In this document: piece by piece, positions 8,518-16,779 of the stretch
Position numbering within the stretch: position 1 is the stretch's first letter
Layout: the number at the start of each line of letters is the position of its first letter
From: Acetobacter pasteurianus subsp. pasteurianus LMG 1262 = NBRC 106471
GTDB lineage: Bacteria > Pseudomonadota > Alphaproteobacteria > Acetobacterales > Acetobacteraceae
Assembly: GCF_000285275.1 (NCBI RefSeq)
Contig: NZ_CADO01000006.1
Location: forward strand, 1 to 64,000
Direction of reading: 5' to 3'
Length of the DNA stretch: 64,000 bases
Translations under genes and position numbers: made by a program
Notes under the pieces: generated by a model
Told to the model about the DNA's origin: nothing
What the model saw: only the letters and a program-made list of their open reading frames with translations
Database searches by the model: none

Positions 8518-9374
8518 GCGCAACAACATATAAAAATATAGCAGGAAAAGTGCATTCAACAGCTTTTTCTGATTGGAAAATTCAACAAATACGGAAAGCC
8601 CGGCAAGAAGATACCTTCCGTTGGGGCATATCTTTTTTAATTGTCGTAGCCACAACGGGTGCGGCTACTTTATCTTTCCTGCACATGCCGCATACAGCTC
8701 CCGCCATACCGGAGCCTCCACCAGCAGCCATTGCCATTGATATGGCACCAGAACCTGTTGCCACTCCTTCTCCACCTACAGATGCACCTCCCGGCCCTCA
8801 GCAAACAATTTCAGAATCAGATCCTTCTCCCGTTGATCCCGCCAAACTGGAAGCCCCTCCTGCGCCAGTTCCGCATCCACCTATTCCTGTTCCCCAACCT
8901 GAAAAACTACATAAAATTGTGAAAAAGAATAAACCTACAGTAAATCTTAAAAAACCAGTTCCTGACAAAACACCACCGGCAGAAAAAACAACGGCTCCTC
9001 CCACATCCAAAGCACCACCGGCTCAAACACAAGCCGCACCTATTGAAGGGTCATCTTCCTCTCATGCTTCCCAAAGCCCCAACACATGGCAGGGAGCTTT
9101 GCTTGCTCGTTTAGAGAAATATAAACGTTACCCGGCAGAAGCCATGTCTGCTCATCAGGAAGGTACGCCAAATCTGCATTTTACCATGGACCGGAAAGGG
9201 CGTGTGCTTTCTGCCCATATTGAAAAAAGCTCAGGCCATTCATTGTTGGATAGTGAAGCTTTGGCACTGGTGCGGCGTGCTGAGCCATTGCCTAGCCCAC
9301 CCGATAGTGTGGCAGGTGATTCTATTACACTCACCGTGCCCATCGAATTTTATATGGAACACGCACAGGATTAG
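8514..9374 (+). CDS. tonB: TonB, energy-transducing protein
   Basis: A 286-residue protein with the classic TonB layout. It has a cytoplasmic N-terminus, one membrane segment (about 37-57), a long Pro/Lys-rich periplasmic spacer (about 60-185) and a C-terminal receptor-binding domain containing YPAEAMSAHQEGTPNLHF and LLDSEALALVRRAEPLP. The N-terminal tail before the membrane segment is longer than in enteric TonB. It is the last gene of exbB-exbD-tonB and probably serves the siderophore receptor, perhaps others in the genome too. Confidence 0.92.
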   Translation: MSATTYKNIAGKVHSTAFSDWKIQQIRKARQEDTFRWGISFLIVVATTGAATLSFLHMPHTAPAIPEPPPAAIAIDMAPEPVATPSPPTDAPPGPQQTISESDPSPVDPAKLEAPPAPVPHPPIPVPQPEKLHKIVKKNKPTVNLKKPVPDKTPPAEKTTAPPTSKAPPAQTQAAPIEGSSSSHASQSPNTWQGALLARLEKYKRYPAEAMSAHQEGTPNLHFTMDRKGRVLSAHIEKSSGHSLLDSEALALVRRAEPLPSPPDSVAGDSITLTVPIEFYMEHAQD

Positions 9375-9411
9375 AAATCCTGCCTAGGCCAATAATATTT
9401 TCACAGAGCAT

Positions 9412-9429
9412 AAGGAAATATTTTTCCTT
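9412..9429. terminator. Possible bidirectional terminator between tonB and the LysR gene
   Basis: aaggaaa (9412-9418) pairs with tttcctt (9423-9429) across a four-base loop, in an AT-rich setting between two convergent genes. The stem is weak and overlaps the last bases of the LysR-type gene. Confidence 0.35.
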
Positions 9430-10340
9430 CATACCATTTTTTGACGCAAGAGCGCCCATTCTGCCTCTACGTTATCTGCAACGCGCCGTGCCACAGCAGA
9501 TAAAGGCCGCGCACGATCATGCGCAAGCGCCAGTCGGAAAGGAGGAATATGCGCTCCTGCCAAAGGGGTAAAAGCCATGTCTCCATTCTGAACCTCATCC
9601 ATCACGTCCAGATAACTGAGAATGGTAATACCCAAACCAGCCTTCACCAATGACTTTATCATCTGCACATTATTGGCTCCAGAAATCACATTTGGATTTA
9701 CCAGAGTATCCGCTTCCAGTTTTGCAAAAACAGATGCAAGTGCCAATGGCTTTTCTGGCACAATAACAGGATATTCAGCACATACCGAAAACCGAGCAGA
9801 AGAATGCTGCGTAACTGGATGCTTCGGAAGGCTCACTACTCCTAGCGGGAAAGAAAGCATTGAACGCACTTGCAAATCTCGCAAATCTGCAGGGTCTAAC
9901 AGAAATGCCAGATCTCCCTCTCCCGCAAAAAGACGTTCTCCCAGCTCTGCATTATCGTGGATATGCATATTCAAAACAATTCCGGGATATTGTTCTTTAA
10001 GGCGCGCAGCAATGCTGGGTAAAAATACACGCGCCAAAGCCTCTGGCGCCAAAATATCTATGCGTCCACGGCGCATACCTTTTAGATCATCAATCTGACG
10101 GTTCAGGCTTTCAAAATCCTTCGCCCACCTGTTGGCATGTGCATAAAATAACTCGCCCACCGCAGTTAAACGCATGCCGGAAGAAAGACGCTCAAATAGT
10201 GGTGTCTCAAGCGCCTGCTCACCCAGAAGAATGTGTCTATCAATTGCCGAAGCCGCAATATGCAGGTCTTCCGACGCTTTGCGGATGGAGCCATGCCGTG
10301 CCACAGCCAAAAAATAGATCAGAAAGCGCGAAAATGGGTT
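9429..10340 (-). CDS. LysR-family transcriptional regulator
   Basis: A 303-residue regulator with an N-terminal winged helix-turn-helix (about 8-65; SIRKASEDLHIAASAIDRHI) and a C-terminal periplasmic-binding-like effector domain. An ORF start at 10370 is possible, but a perfect 15-base palindrome with the LysR T-N11-A pattern (10351-10365) lies inside that extension, so ATG 10340 is preferred. It is divergent from the Rieske oxygenase, the usual arrangement for a LysR protein and its target. The inducer is unknown. Confidence 0.88.
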   Translation of the reverse strand, partial: NPFSRFLIYFLAVARHGSIRKASEDLHIAASAIDRHILLGEQALETPLFERLSSGMRLTAVGELFYAHANRWAKDFESLNRQIDDLKGMRRGRIDILAPEALARVFLPSIAARLKEQYPGIVLNMHIHDNAELGERLFAGEGDLAFLLDPADLRDLQVRSMLSFPLGVVSLPKHPVTQHSSARFSVCAEYPVIVPEKPLALASVFAKLEADTLVNPNVISGANNVQMIKSLVKAGLGITILSYLDVMDEVQNGDMAFTPLAGAHIPPFRLALAHDRARPLSAVARRVADNVEAEWALLRQKMV

Positions 10341-10350
10341 CATTTGCCTG

Positions 10351-10365
10351 TTCTCAATTTGAGAA
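10351..10365. promoter_or_regulatory. Probable LysR operator
   Basis: ttctcaatttgagaa is a perfect inverted repeat (7-1-7) containing the T-N11-A spacing typical of LysR-type operators. It sits in the divergent region between the regulator and the Rieske oxygenase, about 100 bases before the oxygenase start, where an activator would bind. Confidence 0.55.
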
Positions 10366-10463
10366 TGCATACTGCATGAAATAGATATATCCGATAATAT
10401 ACGCTTGATGAAACACTACCTCCTAAAGGAACGGGAAACCTTTCCCATTTAGGAGATGAAGCT

Positions 10464-11519
10464 GTGACGCCCCCAACCTGTGCCCGCCCCACCGAGAGCA
10501 GATTGCCCCGCGAGCTCAGTTTTGACGCTGATGACTGGCTTATTCTCGCCTCATACTGGCATCCCATTGCCCTTGTGCGTGAGCTGGAAGACAAACCTTT
10601 AGGCGTTACGTTACTTGATGCACCATTGGTTATTTATCGGGCAGGTGAAGAAATTGTTGTGGCAGATGATCTGTGCCCGCACCGTGGCGTGCCACTCAGC
10701 ATGGGCAAGGGTAACGGCCAGACAGTTGCCTGCGCCTATCACGGTTTCCAGTTTGGCCATCAAGGCCAGTGTGTACGTATTCCCGCCCACCCGGATAGCG
10801 CCATTCCTTCCCGACTGAATCTGCGCACTTATCCTGTGGTAGAAAGATATGGCTTGATCTGGACGTGCCTACGCCCACAGGACAATGAAGATATCTCCAT
10901 TCCTTCCATGCCACATTGGGATGAAGCTGGCTTTCAACAGATCAACTGCCCATGGATAGACATTGCCGGTTTTGCTGGCAGGCAGGTTGAGGGCTTTATA
11001 GATGTTGCCCATTTTGCATTTGTGCATACAGAAACTTTTGCAGACCCAGACAACCCTGTTGTGCCAGCTTATATGCCCAAAATGACACCCTATGGGTTTG
11101 AGGCAGAATACCGCAGCAATGTAGGCAATTACCCTATTGGGCAATCAGAACGCGGGCGGCCGGATTTTGAATGGCTGCGCCATTTTCGGGTGCATGTTCC
11201 CTTTACTGCCACACTGGAAATTCATTTCCCCGACAACGGGAGGCTGGTCATCATGAATGCAGCTTCTCCTGTTTCCGCAAAAAAAACACGCATGTTTGCA
11301 CCCATGTGCCGCAACTTTGATACCGATCTGCCTTTGCAGGATGTTTATGATTTCAACCAGAAAGTCTTTGAAGAAGACCGTGCCTTGGTAGAAGCCCAAA
11401 AGCCTGAAAACCTGCCGCTTGACCCTTCCCTGGAAGTGCATGTGGTGGCAGACCGCAGCTCCATTGCCTATCGGCGTGCCTTACGCAACATTGGCTTAAG
11501 CCAGTTCTTTACCGCCTGA
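10464..11519 (+). CDS. Rieske non-heme iron oxygenase, alpha subunit
   Basis: A 351-residue oxygenase component of the aromatic-ring-hydroxylating / O-demethylase type. The Rieske [2Fe-2S] site is CPHRGVPLSMGKG with CAYHGFQF (about 73-95). The mononuclear iron site lies around EGFIDVAHFAFVH. Length and layout are closest to VanA-like O-demethylase oxygenases. The start codon is GTG, fixed by AGGAG eight bases upstream. No reductase or ferredoxin gene is adjacent, so its electron donor must be encoded elsewhere. Regulation by the divergent LysR protein is likely. The substrate is not known. Confidence 0.87.
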   Translation: MTPPTCARPTESRLPRELSFDADDWLILASYWHPIALVRELEDKPLGVTLLDAPLVIYRAGEEIVVADDLCPHRGVPLSMGKGNGQTVACAYHGFQFGHQGQCVRIPAHPDSAIPSRLNLRTYPVVERYGLIWTCLRPQDNEDISIPSMPHWDEAGFQQINCPWIDIAGFAGRQVEGFIDVAHFAFVHTETFADPDNPVVPAYMPKMTPYGFEAEYRSNVGNYPIGQSERGRPDFEWLRHFRVHVPFTATLEIHFPDNGRLVIMNAASPVSAKKTRMFAPMCRNFDTDLPLQDVYDFNQKVFEEDRALVEAQKPENLPLDPSLEVHVVADRSSIAYRRALRNIGLSQFFTA

Positions 11520-11887
11520 AAAGATACAATCATAACTGCCCTTCTTCCACGAAAGCCGCGCCCGTTTAACCAGCGCCGCTTTCATGTGAACAAAGAAGCA
11601 AGCTTACCCACCCTGAATTGCTAGCATTCAAAATAAAAATATGGTCAAACCCCACTTCATTACATTCATGTAATTATATCGCTGTAATCTAGAGTCTTCG
11701 CGCTGAATATTCACCTTACACACTGCTTGACCCCGGAAAACTCAAGAAAAAGAGATATACCCTCTCTTCCCAAACGATATAAACACGCGTTACCTTACGT
11801 GAGTCTGCGCGTATATTCTTGATATAACACTATATATTTCATCAGAATGCACCACAGGCACAAAAACAAGAACAGAAAGTTTTAGGC
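11520..11887. other. Intergenic region before dctA
   Basis: No gene seen. It contains a palindrome, attacat-tc-atgtaat (11659-11674), about 215 bases before the dctA start, which could be an operator for an unknown regulator. The rest is AT-rich and may carry the dctA promoter. Confidence 0.4.
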
Positions 11888-13192
11888 GTGCTTCCATCAT
11901 CTGCTCCCCTTTCCAGTTCACACCAACGCTTCCTTTACCTTCAGGTTCTGGTGGCTGTGGGTGCAGGCATTGCCGTAGGTGCAATGTTTCCCTCTGTTGC
12001 TACGGCACTTAAACCGCTGGGAGATGGGTTTGTTAAACTTATCAAAATGGTCATTGCACCTGTTATTTTTCTAACTGTGTGCACAGGCATTGCTGGCATG
12101 GCGGACCTTAAGCAAACAGGCCGCGTAGCAGGTAAAGCCATGCTATATTTTTTGTGCTTTTCCACTTTGGCGCTGGCTATTGGCATGCTTGTGGCCAACG
12201 TTCTGCAACCCGGTGCTGGCCTACACATTCGGCCAGAAAGCCTTGATACAAGTTCTGTTACACAGTTTGTAAATGCTGCTGCGCAACATCATTCCTTTTC
12301 AGATTTTTTGCTACAAATCATTCCCTCCACAACCGCTGGTGCGTTTACATCTGGTGAAATTTTACAGGTTCTGCTGGTTGCCATCTTGTTTGGCATAAGT
12401 CTGGCCAAAATGGGCAAAGCGGGTGAAACCGTTCTCAACCTGTTTTACAGCCTGACAGAACTTGTTTTTGGGGTTGTGCGTTTGGTGATGTATCTGGCCC
12501 CTATTGGGGCTTTTGGTGCCATGGCCTTTACCGTTGGTAAGTTTGGCCTGCATTCCATTCTACACCTTCTTGCCTTGGTACTGACATTTTACCTCACTGC
12601 CATTCTGTTTGTAGGCGTTGTTCTGGGTATTGTGGCGAGATTGGCTGGCTTTAGCATTCTGCGGCTATTGGTCTTTTTAAAAGAAGAGCTGCTGATTGTA
12701 TTGGGCACCAGTTCTTCCGAATCTGCCCTGCCCGGTCTGATTGCCAAATTGGAACGGGCAGGCTGTTCCCAAGGGATTGTAGGGCTGGTTGTACCCATGG
12801 GCTATTCCTTTAATCTGGATGGCACCAATATTTACATGACACTTGCCGCACTGTTTATTGCACAGGCAACTGATGTGCACCTTAGCTTTCAGGAACAGCT
12901 TGCCCTGCTTCTGGTGGCTATGGTGAGTTCTAAAGGTGCTGCTGGTGTGACGGGAGCGGGCTTTATTACTCTGGCTGCAACACTTTCTGTTGTGCCCAGT
13001 GTACCTGTTGGGGGCATGGCCCTGATTCTGGGTATTGACCGTTTTATGTCTGAATGTCGTTCCCTCACCAATCTGGTTGGAAACGCTGTTGCTGCTATTG
13101 TTGTCTCGCGCTGGGAGAATGCGCTGGATGACACGCAACTTCATGATGCCCTGCACGCGCAACCACAGATTACAAAAACACCTTCGGCCTGA
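11888..13192 (+). CDS. dctA: C4-dicarboxylate/H+ symporter, DctA type
   Basis: A 434-residue inner-membrane symporter of the dicarboxylate/amino acid:cation symporter family. Hallmarks are [20 protein letters not shown] in the first third, the Ser-rich [11 protein letters not shown] hairpin and the substrate/cation-site helix [20 protein letters not shown]. These two motifs read like DctA (succinate, fumarate, malate) rather than the glutamate carriers, but the substrate is inferred. The likely start is GTG 11888. No sensor-kinase pair (DctBD) is adjacent. A weak hairpin after the gene may end the transcript. Confidence 0.88.
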   Translation: MLPSSAPLSSSHQRFLYLQVLVAVGAGIAVGAMFPSVATALKPLGDGFVKLIKMVIAPVIFLTVCTGIAGMADLKQTGRVAGKAMLYFLCFSTLALAIGMLVANVLQPGAGLHIRPESLDTSSVTQFVNAAAQHHSFSDFLLQIIPSTTAGAFTSGEILQVLLVAILFGISLAKMGKAGETVLNLFYSLTELVFGVVRLVMYLAPIGAFGAMAFTVGKFGLHSILHLLALVLTFYLTAILFVGVVLGIVARLAGFSILRLLVFLKEELLIVLGTSSSESALPGLIAKLERAGCSQGIVGLVVPMGYSFNLDGTNIYMTLAALFIAQATDVHLSFQEQLALLLVAMVSSKGAAGVTGAGFITLAATLSVVPSVPVGGMALILGIDRFMSECRSLTNLVGNAVAAIVVSRWENALDDTQLHDALHAQPQITKTPSA

Positions 13193-13202
13193 TTATTATT
13201 TT

Positions 13203-13238
13203 CCGTAGGAAGTTCTCCTAGCTTCTTACGGATTTCTT
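13203..13238 (+). terminator. Possible terminator after dctA
   Basis: ccgtaggaag (13203-13212) pairs with cttcttacgg (13222-13231) with one G-U pair. The T tract after it is weak (atttcttg). It begins ten bases after the dctA stop. Confidence 0.4.
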
Positions 13239-13555
13239 GCATACGTGTTTTGACACAAAACTTGTTGTAACATTGTAACTTCGTAAACTTTTTCTTGAAT
13301 ATTCGTTATAACAGAAAAAAATCCTTGAATCTTTCTATTCGTAATTTAATTTCCATAATTCGTAATAATAAAAACAAAAACAAACGCGGAAACGAGAAAA
13401 TGTTTGCAGAAATTACAAAACCTGTTTTTTAAAGAGAAAGTTGCCAGCCACCTTTCACTTTAATCTCTGTATTTCTTTCCCCTTGCTTCAGAAATACGCC
13501 GTTGCTTCATGCTAACCGCAGGCAATGGCCATTCTTGCGCCATGAGGATCGGGCG
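13239..13555. other. AT-rich leader before the porin gene
   Basis: About 315 bases without a gene, strongly AT-rich with several A runs. It probably carries the porin promoter. No operator or RNA element was recognised. Confidence 0.35.
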
Positions 13556-15148
13556 ATGCCCTTAACTGATATCATTTCAAATTCAGAACAAAAAAGATCA
13601 TGCTATCGGCAGGATTTTTTATCCATTGCCCGTTTACTCTACGCCGGAACAGTTCTTTTCACATTGGATATTGCTCTTAAAGCTTCCACTGCATACGCCC
13701 AGCAGAATGAACCCGCCAAATCTCTTGAGAAACCCGAACTGTCTTCAAAACCTATTATCAACGCTGAAACACCGAAAAAACACAAGCGTCCAATAGCAGA
13801 AGAACGTCTGGAAGCTTTGTTTGATACAGAAAGTCTTTCCTACCTGCTAAACCACAATAATACAGCGTTACGTAGGCAGGATATCAGCGCTGGCTATTTT
13901 GTTGCTGAACAGGCTTTTGGCAATCTAGCTCCCGGCCTTAAACCCTGGCGTGACAGGTTAAGTGAGCACGGCTTTACCTTTGAGTTAACCTATAAAGGTG
14001 AAGGCATGGCCAATCTTGCCGGCGGCCTTTCAAAAGGTATGGATTACACGCACGAAATACGTGCCAGCATGCTGTTTGATCTGGGCAAGTTAACCGGTTG
14101 GAATCCGCTACAGGGCTGGTACCTGCATGGCATTGTGATGAACCGTGAAGGCCGGCAGGTTGGTTGGGATCATGTTGGGGAAAGAAATGTACTTCTCACA
14201 GAAGTATGGAGCATCCATGGTCCGGCAGCGGCTCGTCTGGCAGATCTGTATCTGGAAAAATCTTTCCTCAATAACCGCATCAATATCAATGTAGGGCGCA
14301 TTTCACTTACGCACACATATTCTACTTCTATTTTGCTGTGTACGTTCATGACCATGTGTTCTGCGCCTATGGCTATAAGAGAACCGGCGGGTTGGAGCGT
14401 TTACCCCAAAACATCATGGGGTGGCACAGTACGCTTTCGGCCAACGCATGATCTTATCCTGCGCACTGGTATTTATCGCATCGGCCCTAAAGCACGCGAT
14501 AACACAGGTTGGGCATGGGGCGATGAGCCTTATACGGGCATCCAAACGCCTATTGAATTAACGTGGGAACCATTTTTTGGCAGGCGCAAGCTTCCCGGTC
14601 ATTACAAAATCGGCTTTGGCCACGATACTTCACCTTACCCTGACATGGTTGGCACCATTCCCGCCGCTTTTGCGGGGTCTGTGCATCCACATAAGCTCAA
14701 ACCGCGTGATACATTTTATATAGAGGCAGATCAGATGGTGTATCGCAGCCATGGCGAACACCAAATGGCTGGTGGATATGTATTGGCCGGGTTCATTCAT
14801 AACACGCCAAGTAACTCTACATTCTCAAACGAATTTTATGCTGGAGCTTCCCTTCTGGGCATTATCCCTCACCGGCCATTGGATCGTCTGGGCGTAATGT
14901 ATTCCTATTACCAGCTCAGCCCCCGTTTGTCCTACGGGCAACGCATGCAGGAAGCCGCTGGCGTTCCGCTTGGTCCTTATATCAATGGGCCACAAACGCA
15001 TTCCGCGATTCTGGAAGCATATTACGGCATTCCCGTCACACCGGGCCTGGTTGTGACACCGGAGTTTGAATATATGATGCGCCCCGGAGAAACCTCGGTT
15101 ATTCCCAATGCGATTCTGGCTGGGCTTAAAGTTATTGCTGCCCTGTAA
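13556..15148 (+). CDS. OprB-family carbohydrate-selective porin
   Basis: A 530-residue outer-membrane porin. A signal peptide (cleavage probably after STAYA) is followed by a Gln/Lys-rich linker and the OprB barrel, with WRDRLSEHGFTFELTYKGE, GWYLHGIVMNREG, GLKPW and a C-terminal LEAYYGIPVTPGLVVTPEF segment. Such porins pass sugars or polyols into the periplasm, where acetic acid bacteria oxidise them. ATG 13556 is preferred over the in-frame ATG at 13502 because GAGG lies eight bases before it. The three-subunit dehydrogenase 1 kb downstream could use a substrate that enters here, but that is inference. Confidence 0.88.
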   Translation: MPLTDIISNSEQKRSCYRQDFLSIARLLYAGTVLFTLDIALKASTAYAQQNEPAKSLEKPELSSKPIINAETPKKHKRPIAEERLEALFDTESLSYLLNHNNTALRRQDISAGYFVAEQAFGNLAPGLKPWRDRLSEHGFTFELTYKGEGMANLAGGLSKGMDYTHEIRASMLFDLGKLTGWNPLQGWYLHGIVMNREGRQVGWDHVGERNVLLTEVWSIHGPAAARLADLYLEKSFLNNRININVGRISLTHTYSTSILLCTFMTMCSAPMAIREPAGWSVYPKTSWGGTVRFRPTHDLILRTGIYRIGPKARDNTGWAWGDEPYTGIQTPIELTWEPFFGRRKLPGHYKIGFGHDTSPYPDMVGTIPAAFAGSVHPHKLKPRDTFYIEADQMVYRSHGEHQMAGGYVLAGFIHNTPSNSTFSNEFYAGASLLGIIPHRPLDRLGVMYSYYQLSPRLSYGQRMQEAAGVPLGPYINGPQTHSAILEAYYGIPVTPGLVVTPEFEYMMRPGETSVIPNAILAGLKVIAAL

Positions 15149-15227
15149 GGCAAATTGAGGCGCAAAAACATCTCACCTGCTCTGCTTTTCCCATACTGGC
15201 ACCAAGCCCTCTTATTGCTAGAATAAA

Positions 15228-15447
15228 CGCTTGAACAGATGGATGGTGCTGCGCAAGCAGCTTGAAAGGGAATGCCGTGCACGGGTTTCTGCCTCATATT
15301 GAAGCAGAAACTTATAGTCGGCAGCTGCTCCCGCAACTGTAAGGGGAGGTTAGGCCTGCTGCCGGTTACGGCTAGCCACTGGCCGGTCATACGGCTGGGA
15401 AGGCAAAAGGTCTGATAACATCATATCCCCAAGCCAGGAGACCTGCC
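15228..15447 (+). promoter_or_regulatory. Cobalamin riboswitch upstream of the DUF2147 gene
   Basis: The adenosylcobalamin-aptamer landmarks occur in order: GAAAGGGAA (about 15263), the B12 box GCTGCTCCCGCAACTGTAAG, GCCACTGG, GCTGGGAAGGC and AAGCCAGGAGACCTGCC at the 3' end. The only gene in reach on this strand is the DUF2147 gene 59 bases on. CCTGCC (15442-15447) can pair with GGCAGG (15488-15493) at the ribosome site, which suggests control of translation. The aptamer is seen in sequence; the mechanism is inferred. Confidence 0.9.
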
Positions 15448-15506
15448 TCCATCAGGCACATAACACCGGGCGGGATGAACCGGTAGCGGCAGGACAAGGC
15501 AGTAAA

Positions 15507-15971
15507 ATGTACAAACATGCCTTTAGCTCATTTATAACAGCACTGCTTTTTGCATGGGGCAGCATACCTTCTCATGCTTATGCACAAAGCGCCTCCATAC
15601 CAACTATAACAGGACAATGGATTACAGAAGACGGCAAAGGCGTGTTCGATATCCATACATGTGACGATAAGATGTGCGGGAATCTTGTCGGGTTAAACCT
15701 AACACAGGATGAAGAGGCTTCTGGCCGCAGAAAAACAGAATGTAACCTTCAAATGCTCAAAGGCTTCCACCCCATGGAAGACCGGCATGACCATTGGAAA
15801 GGCCATATTTTTGACCCTCAAAGCAAAAATACTTACGATGCCATTATATGGGTGGCGGAAGACGGCTCCCTGAAACTGCATGGTTTTTTAGGTTTGGAAC
15901 TTTTTGGCAGAACAGATACGTGGCAACCATTTCATGGCCATATAGGTAATAACTGCCGCATTAACCCCTGA
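15507..15971 (+). CDS. DUF2147 family secreted protein under a B12 riboswitch
   Basis: A 154-residue exported protein. A signal peptide (cleavage near AYAQS) precedes a DUF2147 domain (about 35-150: ITGQWITEDGKGVFDIHTC, CGNLVGL, LKLHGFLGLELFGRTDTW), a small beta-barrel-like periplasmic domain of unknown function. It has Cys residues at HTCDDKMCG and near the C-terminus that could pair or bind metal. The ribosome site (AGGACAAGG) lies in the region the cobalamin riboswitch can mask, so expression should fall when B12 is plentiful. That suggests a link to cobalamin or cobalt handling or envelope adaptation, but no function is known. Confidence 0.82.
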   Translation: MYKHAFSSFITALLFAWGSIPSHAYAQSASIPTITGQWITEDGKGVFDIHTCDDKMCGNLVGLNLTQDEEASGRRKTECNLQMLKGFHPMEDRHDHWKGHIFDPQSKNTYDAIIWVAEDGSLKLHGFLGLELFGRTDTWQPFHGHIGNNCRINP

Positions 15972-16134
15972 GCATACCTGCCTCAACAGGCCATGAAATA
16001 GGTATTATGCCGTTATAACAGGTTGCAAGCTCAGGTCTTCTCTATAAAACCATTCAGAATTTGGAATTCAATATTTCTCCGCAATGTTTCATTCCAACAG
16101 GGCGGAGCCCGGCTTTGTAGGGAGAACCCGAAGA

Positions 16135-16758
16135 ATGAGACAAACGCACAAGGGGCAGCCTGTAGCGGAATGGTGTGCATCCCCTAACGCCATGCGCCTG
16201 AACAAGCTTTTACGCATGTCCCGGCGAGATGTGCTTTTAGGCGGCATTGGTCTTTCTGTTGCAAGCACAACGGGGGCAGTCCTTGCAGCGGATACCGCTC
16301 CTGCCACCCCAAACAATGAAGACCTGTCCGGTTTTATGCAGGTATCCCAGCGCCTGACAGATAGAGATACGCTGAACCCCCAGATTGGCGCGGCCCTGTA
16401 TGCCAACATCGTGCATGCCAATGCAGATCGAAAAGACAAACTCAATGCTCTGCATGCCTTGCTGGAGCGGGAAAAATTTACAACAGCATCAGCCTTTGCG
16501 CATGCAGCAGAGAAATCTGATCCAAAGCTTAAAGATGTCATCCACGAAATTCTAACCGGCTGGTACCGAGGCATTGCGGATGGCAAGGTGGTTGTTTACC
16601 GCTCTGCCCTGATGTTCGACATCACCAAAGATGCCGTTTACCCCAAAACCTACGCAACGGGCGGCCCATTCTACTGGACAAGCAAGCCACCAGAAGTTGC
16701 ACGCCCCAAAGGGCACCCTGCACTTTCTGCTTCCGCCCTTGTTATCGAACCGACCTGA
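16135..16758 (+). CDS. Sugar/polyol dehydrogenase complex, small subunit (FAD-SLDH type)
   Basis: A 207-residue subunit with a twin-arginine-type signal (MSRRDVLLGGIGLSVAST) and the small-subunit domain found in FAD-dependent sorbitol and related dehydrogenases (FMQVSQRLTDRDTLNP, EILTGWYRGIADGKVVVY, SALMFD). It helps export and stabilise the catalytic subunit, which lacks its own signal. ATG 16135 is chosen because GGAG lies ten bases upstream; an in-frame ATG at 16084 would add 17 residues. It is the first gene of a three-gene operon, 21 bases before the GMC subunit. The complex sits in the periplasm. Confidence 0.87.
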   Translation: MRQTHKGQPVAEWCASPNAMRLNKLLRMSRRDVLLGGIGLSVASTTGAVLAADTAPATPNNEDLSGFMQVSQRLTDRDTLNPQIGAALYANIVHANADRKDKLNALHALLEREKFTTASAFAHAAEKSDPKLKDVIHEILTGWYRGIADGKVVVYRSALMFDITKDAVYPKTYATGGPFYWTSKPPEVARPKGHPALSASALVIEPT

Positions 16759-16779
16759 TCTTACGGGATACCCCGCCTT

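Noticed and set aside
12677-13162. Minus-strand frames opposite dctA
   Set aside because: They mirror the coding frame of a clear DctA gene and have no family character or ribosome site.
15022-15390. Minus-strand frame across the porin end and the riboswitch
   Set aside because: It would overlap a structured RNA and a porin gene; no ribosome site or family.
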